A program made the position numbers and the translations under genes. A stretch of DNA of 64,000 nt from Paraburkholderia fungorum. Lineage in GTDB: Bacteria > Pseudomonadota > Gammaproteobacteria > Burkholderiales > Burkholderiaceae. The notes beneath the pieces are model-generated. The model was not told where the DNA came from and made no database searches. It was given only the letters and a program-made list of their open reading frames with translations. This document shows positions 58,175 to 64,000 of this stretch, piece by piece. The DNA lies in assembly GCF_900099835.1 (NCBI RefSeq), contig NZ_FNKP01000001.1, positions 558,001-622,000 on the forward strand, written 5' to 3'. Positions within the stretch are counted from its first letter, which is position 1. The number at the start of each line of letters is the position of its first letter.

Positions 58175-58801
58175 ATGTCACGCTCGATTAACCGATTGTT
58201 GTCCACGAGCGCCGCGCTGGCGGTGATGCTCGCGTTCGGCGTGCTGGCCGCCGGTTGCGCGGGCACGCCGGCCGCGCTCGCGGACATTCGCTATGACTTC
58301 GGACCGCCGAATCCGGCGGCGTCGGCGGGCACGTTGCCGGCGGTGAAGGTGCTCGACGTGACCGCGCCCGAGACGCTCGAATCCGACCGGCTGGTGTATC
58401 GCCTCAGCTACGCCGACGCGCAGCAGACTGCGTCGTACGCGAACAGCCACTGGACCATGATGCCGTCGCAATTGCTGACCCAGCGTTTGCGTAACGCGCT
58501 CAGTTCGCGCGGCACGGTGCTGACGGGTTCCGATGGCGTAGCCGCGCCGGTGTTGCGGGTCGATCTGAGCGAGTTCGAGCAGGTGTTCGACAGCCAGGCG
58601 GAAAGTCACGCCGCGATCACCGCGCGAGTCACGCTGACACAAAGCGGCAAGGTGCTGGGCCAGCGCACGTTCATCGCGCGCGCCCCGGCGAGTTCCGCCG
58701 ATGCCGCTGGCGGCGCGCAATCGCTAGCCGCCGCCAGCGATGACCTCGTGTCGCAAATCGGCGCGTGGCTTGGCGTGCAGGCGCTGGTCGCCGCCCAATG
58801 A
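58175..58801 (+). CDS. ABC-type transport auxiliary lipoprotein (PqiC/MlaD-partner family)
   Basis: 208 residues with a lipobox LAAGC at about residue 28 (AVMLAFGVLAAGC then AGTP), so an outer-membrane lipoprotein. Conserved ADIRYDFGPPNPAASAG, LPAVKVLDVTAPETLESDRL, YANSHWTMMPSQLLTQRLRN, DLSEFEQVFDSQAESHAAIT match the ABC_trans_aux (PqiC) domain. AAGGAAGA precedes the ATG. Completes the MCE transport set: permease, ATPase, MCE and lipoprotein. Genes of substrate-capturing MlaA/MlaC are not in this window. Confidence 0.9.
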   Translation: MSRSINRLLSTSAALAVMLAFGVLAAGCAGTPAALADIRYDFGPPNPAASAGTLPAVKVLDVTAPETLESDRLVYRLSYADAQQTASYANSHWTMMPSQLLTQRLRNALSSRGTVLTGSDGVAAPVLRVDLSEFEQVFDSQAESHAAITARVTLTQSGKVLGQRTFIARAPASSADAAGGAQSLAAASDDLVSQIGAWLGVQALVAAQ

Positions 58802-58832
58802 CGGGCTGGCAGCGCACGCAACGGAGCGCTGC

Positions 58833-59990
58833 ATGAGCGAACGACCCTGGCTGCGCCGGCCCTCGGCGCTGGCCCGGCAGGCGCTGCTGCTGTACGCCGC
58901 GCTGATCGTGTACGGTTCGTGGTATCCGTTTTCCGGCTGGCGCTCGCTCGGTCTCGCGCCGTTTGCCTATCTGTCCGATCCCATGCCGCAGTATCTGACG
59001 GCGTTCGACGTCGTCACCAACGTGCTCGGCTATATGCCGTTCGGCGCGCTGGTCGTGCTCGCGGTTTATCCGCGCTGGCGGGGCACGCTGGCGGTTGCGC
59101 TGGCGTTCGTGCTCGGCGGCATGCTGTCGGGCGTGATGGAAGCCGTGCAGACCTATCTGCCCACTCGCGTTGCCTCCAATCTCGATCTGGCCGCGAACGC
59201 GCTCGGCGCGTTGCTCGGTGCGGCGATGATGTCGCCTGCAACCGGCGCGCTGCTCGATCGCGGTCTGTTGCGACGCCTGCGGCTGCTGTGGTTCGAGCGC
59301 GACCGGCCCGCGCTGGCGTGCCTCGTGGCCGCATGGCCGTTTGCGACGATGTATCCCGCGCCGCGTCTGTTCGGGCTCGGCAACTGGCCGCGCGCGTTGT
59401 GGCTGCGTTTCGATTCGACCACGCAAGATGCGCTGCTCGCGTGGACGCCGCCGGGCTGGCACGTCGGCGCGTGGCCGGCGCTGGTCGCCGCATGGTTGCC
59501 CGACGACACGTGGGAAGCCGTCATCACCACGCTCAATCTGTTCGCCGCGCTGATGCTGGCTTCGTTGCCGGTCAGGCGTCATGCGCCGCGCGTGCGTCTG
59601 CTGATCCTTTTTATTCTGACCACCTTGTGCGTGAAAGCGGGCGCGACGTTCCTGCAATCGCAATCAGGCCTCGCATTCGATTGGGCGACCCCGGGCGCGC
59701 TGATGGGGCTGCTGGGCGGAACCGTTCTTGCGCTTCTGGCCTTGCCCTTGCGGCGCAGAGCACGCGGGCTGCTGGCTGGCGTCGCGCTGACGGTCGCGCT
59801 GGTGTTCGTCAACCTGCTGCCGGTGAATCCGTATTTCGATGTCGTGCTCGCCGACTGGCGGCAGGGGCGTTATCTGCACTTCAACGGACTCGCGCACTGG
59901 CTCGCGTGGATCTGGCCTTATGCGGCGCTGGTGTGGATGGCGTACGTGGCCGAGCAGGCGTGGCTGAAGCGGCGCACAAAGCGGCCGTGA
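58833..59990 (+). CDS. VanZ-family membrane protein
   Basis: 385 residues from ATG 58833 (GGAG upstream). About eight to nine hydrophobic segments; VanZ-like motifs YGSWYPFSGWRSLGLAPF, FDVVTNVLGYMPFGALVVLA, VLGGMLSGVMEAVQTYLPTR and VASNLDLAANALGALLGAAM cover the first half, followed by a second hydrophobic half without a known domain. VanZ in enterococci raises teicoplanin resistance; in Gram-negatives the role is unknown, probably in the envelope. Nested behind the MCE operon, 31 bases after the lipoprotein gene, so it may be cotranscribed. Confidence 0.88.
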   Translation: MSERPWLRRPSALARQALLLYAALIVYGSWYPFSGWRSLGLAPFAYLSDPMPQYLTAFDVVTNVLGYMPFGALVVLAVYPRWRGTLAVALAFVLGGMLSGVMEAVQTYLPTRVASNLDLAANALGALLGAAMMSPATGALLDRGLLRRLRLLWFERDRPALACLVAAWPFATMYPAPRLFGLGNWPRALWLRFDSTTQDALLAWTPPGWHVGAWPALVAAWLPDDTWEAVITTLNLFAALMLASLPVRRHAPRVRLLILFILTTLCVKAGATFLQSQSGLAFDWATPGALMGLLGGTVLALLALPLRRRARGLLAGVALTVALVFVNLLPVNPYFDVVLADWRQGRYLHFNGLAHWLAWIWPYAALVWMAYVAEQAWLKRRTKRP

Positions 59991-60161
59991 GTGCCGGTGA
60001 GTGCCGATCAGCGCTCACCGAAGCGCTCGCGAGCGGACTTTTCACCCACCTTCGCGCGGCCGACGCCGCTTGACCCCGCTCGCTATAATCGTTCGCACAA
60101 CCGGCACGGCACCGTGCTTACAACGGCATTCCCCCACTCTTACACTCTCGCCCAAGACACC

Positions 60162-60485
60162 ATGGACTCCTTCTACAAGTACCACGTCTTTTTCTGTCTC
60201 AATCAGCGGGACCCCGGCGCCGAGCGCCCGAGTTGCGCGAACTGCAACGCGCAGGAACTGCAGGAGTACGCGAAAAAGCGCGTGAAGAAACTCGGTCTCG
60301 CCGGCCCCGGCCAGGTGCGCATCAACAAGGCGGGGTGTCTGGATCGCTGCGAATTGGGACCGGCACTGGTCGTGTATCCGGAAGGCGTCTGGTACACCTA
60401 CGTCGACGAAACCGATATCGATGAAATCGTCGACTCGCACCTTGCAAACGGCAAGATCGTCGAGCGTCTGAAAATCGATCAATAA
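60162..60485 (+). CDS. Thioredoxin-like [2Fe-2S] ferredoxin (shethna type)
   Basis: 107 residues from ATG 60162. Cys pattern YHVFFCLNQRDPGAERPSCA with NCNAQELQEY, and RINKAGCLDRCELGPALVVY, the thioredoxin-like 2Fe-2S signature C-x10-12-C ... C-x3-C. The fold is that of NuoE/Shethna II-like ferredoxins (domain protecting or transferring electrons). No dehydrogenase is adjacent; its partner is unknown. Nine bases separate it from the next gene, so both are likely in one transcript. Confidence 0.88.
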   Translation: MDSFYKYHVFFCLNQRDPGAERPSCANCNAQELQEYAKKRVKKLGLAGPGQVRINKAGCLDRCELGPALVVYPEGVWYTYVDETDIDEIVDSHLANGKIVERLKIDQ

Positions 60486-60494
60486 GCCTCGAAT

Positions 60495-61139
60495 ATGAAC
60501 GTTCATACGAAGAAGTATCTGATTGACGGCCCGGTCGGCAAGATCGAGGTCGCGCTGGATCTGCCCGACGAAATGCGCGAAAACGGCGCCGCGCCGCGCG
60601 GCATCGCGCTGGTCGCGCATCCGCATCCGCTGTTCGGCGGCACTATGGACAACAAGGTCGCGCAGACGCTCGCGCGCACGCTGACCGGCCTGAACTACGT
60701 GGTGTACCGGTCGAATTTTCGCGGCGTCGGTCAGACCGAAGGCGAGCACGACGCGGGCATCGGCGAGCGCGACGATCTGCGCGCCGTGCTCGATCACATG
60801 CGCGCCGAAGCCGGGCAGGGCGATCTGCCGCTCGTGCTTGCGGGCTTCTCGTTCGGCACCTTCGTGTTGTCGCACGTCGCCGCGAAGTTGCGCGAAGAAG
60901 GCGCGGCAATCGAGCGGATGGTGTTTGTCGGCACGGCGGCGAGCCGCTGGGAAGTCGCGCCGGTTCCGGAAAACACGCTCGTCATTCACGGCGAAACCGA
61001 CGACACCGTGCCCATTCAATCCGTCTACGACTGGGCGCGGCCGCAGGAATTACCGGTGGTCGTGATTCCGGGGGCAGAACACTTTCTGCATCGCAAGCTG
61101 CACGTGCTGAAACGGATCATCGTCGATGCATGGCGTTAA
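60495..61139 (+). CDS. Small alpha/beta hydrolase (dienelactone-hydrolase-like)
   Basis: 214 residues. Motifs GIALVAHPHPLFGGTMDNKV, GLNYVVYRSNFRGVGQTEGE, nucleophile Ser in LVLAGFSFGTFVLSHVAAKL, acid in LVIHGETDDTVPIQSVYD and His in VVIPGAEHFLHRKLHVLKR. This is the small alpha/beta hydrolase family often annotated OsmC-like adjacent or YfhR-like; substrate unknown. Probably coupled to the ferredoxin gene upstream. Confidence 0.88.
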   Translation: MNVHTKKYLIDGPVGKIEVALDLPDEMRENGAAPRGIALVAHPHPLFGGTMDNKVAQTLARTLTGLNYVVYRSNFRGVGQTEGEHDAGIGERDDLRAVLDHMRAEAGQGDLPLVLAGFSFGTFVLSHVAAKLREEGAAIERMVFVGTAASRWEVAPVPENTLVIHGETDDTVPIQSVYDWARPQELPVVVIPGAEHFLHRKLHVLKRIIVDAWR

Positions 61140-61458
61140 GCCGTGCTCCGCGCGCGTTTTTCACGCTACAGGCCTGTAAAAACCAGACTTTATCGGTATG
61201 GCCCCAGCAAAGTTGGCGGAAATGCGCGCGTATAATGAGCGCTCTTTTTTGGGCGCAGCCCCGCCTGTCCGGCAGTTCGCGCGACGCGTAGTCTTATCTC
61301 GCGCGCAGCGGTGACGGATGCAGGGCGAACTGCGCGAACCGATCGCGTCGCCGGAAGTCCAAAGGGCGCCGCGCCGTTTTACGGCCAGACGCTCGCCGAC
61401 CGGCTCTTCCAAACAATGCGCCCTGCGCGCGATGTATTTTTCCGCACGAATCGACCCT
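61140..61458. promoter_or_regulatory. Promoter and long leader of dacC
   Basis: A perfect TATAAT at 61231-61236 (ATGCGCGCGTATAATGAGCG) has no good -35 at the right distance. If used, the dacC leader is about 215 nt, GC-rich and with several short inverted repeats. I cannot name any regulatory RNA in it. Confidence 0.5.
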
Positions 61459-62688
61459 ATGCGTTTCTCCACCACCGGCCGCACGTCAATCCCGTCAGTT
61501 ATTTCCTCCGCTCCCCACAAGCTTAGCCGCGCCGTCACCCTCGGCGCCGTGTTGACGGCAACCCTTGCCGCCAGCACCGCTTTTGCGCAAGTGCCGCCGC
61601 CCGCGGTCAACGCGCGTTCGTGGGTTCTGGTCGACGCCACCAGCAACCAGGTGCTCGCGTCCGGCAATGCCGACGAGCGCGTCGAACCGGCCTCGCTGAC
61701 CAAGCTGATGACCGCGTATCTCGTCTTCGAAGCACTGCAGACGAAGAAGATCACGATGGACCAGGCCGTGATGCCGAGCGAAGCGGTGCGTCGCGTGAAG
61801 ACCGACGAATCGCGCATGTTCATCGAGGCGAACAAGCCGGTGACCGTGCACGACCTCGTGTACGGCATGATCATCCAGTCGGGTAACGACGCGGCGATCG
61901 CGCTGGCCGAACTGGTCGGCGGCAGCGAGTCGCAGTTCGTCGTGATGATGAACAACGAAGCGCAGAAGCTCGGCATGAAGCACACCCACTTCGCCGACGT
62001 GAACGGCATGCCCGACCCGCAGCACTACACGTCGGCGGGCGATCTGGCGATCCTGTCGGCGCGTCTGATTCGCGACTTCCCTGACTACTACAACATCTTC
62101 TCGGTCAAGGAATTCAAGTACAACAACATCAAGCAGCCGAACCGCAACCGTCTGCTGTGGATCGACCCGACCGTCGACGGCCTGAAGACCGGCCACACGC
62201 AAGCCGCCGGCTACTGCCTGATCGCGAGCGCAAAGCGTCCGCTGCCGGGCGCGACCGACGCGTCGCGCCGTCTCGTCTCGGTGATGATGGGCGAGACCAA
62301 GGAACACGACCGTGTGCAGGACAGCCTGAAGATGCTGAACTACGGCTACACCGCGTACGACACGGTGCGTCTGTACAAGGCGGGTCAGGTGGTCGGCACG
62401 CCGCGCGTGTACAAGGGTTCGCAGGACAGCGTGCAGATCGGCGTGAAGAGCGACCAGTACATCACCGTGCCGAAGGGCATGGCCGACAAGGTGAAGCCGC
62501 AGATCGACCAGGTCGACACGCTGATCGCGCCGATCGCGAACGGTCAGCAGGTCGGCACGGCGAAGCTGATCGCCGACGGCAAGGTGCTCGCGCAGTTCCC
62601 GGTGGTGGCGTTGCAGGCTGTGCCGCAAGCGGGCGTGGTCGGCCGCGTGTGGGATTCGCTGATGCTGATGTTCAACAAGAAGAAATAA
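61459..62688 (+). CDS. dacC: D-alanyl-D-alanine carboxypeptidase (PBP5/6 family)
   Basis: 409 residues from ATG 61459. Signal peptide region (LSRAVTLGAVLTATLAASTA, cut after AFA). Active-site SxxK in VEPASLTKLMTAYLVFEALQ, SGN in MIIQSGNDAAIALAELVGGS, KTG in DGLKTGHTQAAGYCLIASAK; C-terminal PBP5-specific domain and amphipathic anchor (VVGRVWDSLMLMFNKKK). Trims the fifth D-Ala from peptidoglycan stem peptides. Whether it is DacA-, DacC- or DacD-like is a matter of naming; the enzyme class is secure. Confidence 0.94.
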   Translation: MRFSTTGRTSIPSVISSAPHKLSRAVTLGAVLTATLAASTAFAQVPPPAVNARSWVLVDATSNQVLASGNADERVEPASLTKLMTAYLVFEALQTKKITMDQAVMPSEAVRRVKTDESRMFIEANKPVTVHDLVYGMIIQSGNDAAIALAELVGGSESQFVVMMNNEAQKLGMKHTHFADVNGMPDPQHYTSAGDLAILSARLIRDFPDYYNIFSVKEFKYNNIKQPNRNRLLWIDPTVDGLKTGHTQAAGYCLIASAKRPLPGATDASRRLVSVMMGETKEHDRVQDSLKMLNYGYTAYDTVRLYKAGQVVGTPRVYKGSQDSVQIGVKSDQYITVPKGMADKVKPQIDQVDTLIAPIANGQQVGTAKLIADGKVLAQFPVVALQAVPQAGVVGRVWDSLMLMFNKKK

Positions 62689-62701
62689 GAGCCGGTTCGC
62701 A

Positions 62702-63670
62702 ATGTCCGCAGCAGTTTCTGATGTGTCGCCAGATCCGATCGTTTATCTGAATGGCGAGTTGGTGCCGTTGTCCGAAGCGCGCGTGCCGGTTCTCGACCGC
62801 GGCTTTATTTTCGGCGACGGCATTTACGAAGTCGCGCCGCTGTATGCGCTCGAAGGCGGCCGCACGGCGTTCCGATTGCCGCAGCATCTGGCGCGGCTGG
62901 CCCGTTCGGTCGACAAGATCGGCATCGTCAATCCGTTTAGCGACGCCGGCTGGCGCGAGCTGATCGGCCGCGTGGTCGACGCGAACGAGGCCGACGGCAG
63001 TTTGTCCGCCGGCCAGGACGCAATTGCCTATATTCAGGTGACCCGCGGTGTCGCGAAGCGCGGCCACGCGTTCCCGGCCGGCATTCAGCCGACCGTGTTC
63101 GTGATGGTCACGCCGCTCAATCTGCCGGACGCCGCGCAGCGCGCGAAAGGCGTGCGTTGCGTGAGCGCCGAAGATCGCCGCTGGCTCAATTGCGATATCA
63201 AGTCGGTGTCGCTGCTGGGCAACGTGCTGATGGCGCAATTCGCCGCCGAAAACGACGCGTTCGAGACGATCCAGTTCCGCGACGGCATGCTGACCGAAGG
63301 ATCGTCGTCGAATGTGTGGATGGTGAAGGACGGCGTGCTGTCGGCGCCGCCGCGCAGCAACAAGATTCTCGAAGGGATTCGCTACGGGCTGATCGAAGAA
63401 CTCACGGCCGAGTGCGGCGTCCGCTTCGAAGCACGTGAAATTGCCGAAGCAGAGCTGCGTGCCGCCGACGAGATCATCGTCAGTTCGGCGACCAAAGAAG
63501 TGCTGCCGGTCACGCAACTCGACGGCCAGCCGGTCGGCGAGGGCAAGCCGGGCGCGGTCTTTGCGGCGTTGTACGCGGCGTATCAGCGAGCCAAGGTTAA
63601 GGAAGCGCAGCAAGCGCAGCAAGGAGCAACGAATGAATCAGCCGAACAACCCGAACGACTCACTGTTTGA
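62702..63670 (+). CDS. dat: D-amino acid aminotransferase (branched-chain aminotransferase fold)
   Basis: 322 residues. Fold-type IV PLP enzyme: VLDRGFIFGDGIYEVAPLYA, LPQHLARLARSVDKIGI, PLP-lysine in LNCDIKSVSLLGNVLMAQFA, QFRDGMLTEGSSSNVWMV, and KILEGIRYGLIEELTAECGV. Catalyses D-Ala/2-oxoglutarate transamination, and sits beside a DD-carboxypeptidase, so recycling or supply of D-Ala/D-Glu is plausible. The C-terminus is extended and Ala/Gln-rich (KEAQQAQQGATNESAEQPER). It overlaps the next gene by 38 bases. Confidence 0.93.
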   Translation: MSAAVSDVSPDPIVYLNGELVPLSEARVPVLDRGFIFGDGIYEVAPLYALEGGRTAFRLPQHLARLARSVDKIGIVNPFSDAGWRELIGRVVDANEADGSLSAGQDAIAYIQVTRGVAKRGHAFPAGIQPTVFVMVTPLNLPDAAQRAKGVRCVSAEDRRWLNCDIKSVSLLGNVLMAQFAAENDAFETIQFRDGMLTEGSSSNVWMVKDGVLSAPPRSNKILEGIRYGLIEELTAECGVRFEAREIAEAELRAADEIIVSSATKEVLPVTQLDGQPVGEGKPGAVFAALYAAYQRAKVKEAQQAQQGATNESAEQPERLTV

Positions 63671-63911
63671 TTTTCCCTGCGATTTCCCGATCAAGATCAT
63701 GGGCAAATCGCATCCGGAATTCGCCGAAACGATCGTGACGGTGGTCCGTCAGTTCGATAACGAAGTCGATGCATCGCGTGTGGAAACGCGTCCGTCCAGC
63801 GGCGGCAATTACACCGGCCTGACGGTCACCGTGCGCGCCACGAGCCGCGCGCATCTCGACGACATTTATCGCGCGCTGACCGGCCATCCGATGGTCAAAG
63901 TGGTGATGTAA
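63633..63911 (+). CDS. ybeD: YbeD/DUF493 family protein
   Basis: 92 residues. FDFPCDFPIKIMGKSHPEFA, VRQFDNEVDASRVETRPSSG, LTVTVRATSRAHLDDIYRAL, TGHPMVKVVM. AAGGAG at 63621-63626 precedes the ATG, which lies inside the dat gene (38-base overlap in another frame). DUF493 proteins are ACT-like folds, function unknown, always next to lipB in many proteobacteria. Confidence 0.93.
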   Translation: MNQPNNPNDSLFDFPCDFPIKIMGKSHPEFAETIVTVVRQFDNEVDASRVETRPSSGGNYTGLTVTVRATSRAHLDDIYRALTGHPMVKVVM

Positions 63912-63916
63912 AGCCT

Positions 63917-64000
63917 ATGTATTACGGCGTGACGCGCAATGCGTCCGCCGACAGACCGGCGCCTGCCGAGGGACCTACCTCGCAGGCCCGGTCGAACAGT
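63917..64000 (+). CDS. Start of the next gene, by position probably lipB (partial)
   Basis: ATG at 63917, five bases after the ybeD stop, opens 28 codons to the window end (MYYGVTRNASADRPAPAEG and on). This stretch is too short and too variable for homology. The order dat-ybeD-lipB-lipA is conserved in Burkholderia, so an octanoyltransferase N-terminal extension is expected; no catalytic motif is in view. Confidence 0.4.
   Translation, partial: MYYGVTRNASADRPAPAEGPTSQARSNS

Overview
The window looks like core chromosome of a Burkholderia sensu lato betaproteobacterium, most likely Paraburkholderia. GC is high throughout and genes are densely packed on both strands. Several lineage-typical features are present: a Burkholderia-type porin, PhaM, small DUF3567/DUF1840/DUF1289 proteins, MetH split into two genes, and a biotin operon in the order bioA-bioF-bioD-bioB. 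I see no tRNA, rRNA, CRISPR array, prophage, transposase or integrase. The one clearly non-ordinary stretch is a gene-free 1.4 kb region at 20.2-21.6 kb.

Layout. 0-9.4 kb: a truncated EAL/CBS/GGDEF c-di-GMP protein, a bile-acid-symporter-family transporter, a secreted Gly/Arg-rich protein, a porin, a LysR regulator, a nitronate monooxygenase divergent from a haloacetate-dehalogenase-like hydrolase, and a possible 29-residue small protein. 9.4-13.7 kb: a tight minus-strand operon (30-codon leader ORF, ghrA-like reductase, HMG-CoA lyase, YbaK-type deacylase, DUF1289, MaoC hydratase, MBL hydrolase), probably acyl-CoA/organic-acid catabolism. 13.9-15.7 kb: a small serine hydrolase and a sulfate-binding protein. 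15.8-20.2 kb: the biotin operon, with overlapping stops and starts and a TTG-initiated bioA.

20.2-21.6 kb holds a strongly G+T-skewed segment with three degenerate direct repeats, then a 791-bp element bounded by two 211-bp inverted arms of about 93% identity, each containing a hairpin. 21.6-30.6 kb: secreted alpha/beta hydrolase, YchJ protein, SDR, acetyl-CoA acetyltransferase, beta-carbonic anhydrase, aceK, and a LiuR-like MerR regulator divergent from an MBL hydrolase with a candidate operator between them. 30.7-37 kb: peptide-type ABC binding protein, SDR, dsbA, SPOR-domain protein and argS.

37-45.3 kb: DUF1840, a Lys-rich secreted peptide, split methionine synthase, DUF3567, an enol-lactonase-like hydrolase and a DUF3108 envelope protein with a TonB-like N-terminus. 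45.3-50.8 kb: an IclR regulator divergent from a FAH-family hydrolase, an amino-acid-type binding protein, an enoyl-CoA hydratase and phaM. 51.3-55 kb: a di-iron ferritin-like protein, heptose-1-P adenylyltransferase, coaX and a ligase-only birA. 55-60 kb: an MCE lipid-transport operon (STAS-MlaE fusion, MlaF, MCE protein, lipoprotein) followed by a VanZ protein. 60-64 kb: a thioredoxin-like [2Fe-2S] protein, a hydrolase, a DacC/PBP5-type carboxypeptidase, dat, ybeD and the first codons of a gene that by position is probably lipB.

Three threads recur: acyl-CoA and acetate-level carbon metabolism, biotin and one-carbon cofactor metabolism, and cell-envelope building and lipid trafficking. The best candidates for something undescribed are the 20.7-21.5 kb inverted-repeat element with its skewed flank, the coupled 30-codon ORF upstream of ghrA, and the 29-codon ORF at 9.15 kb.
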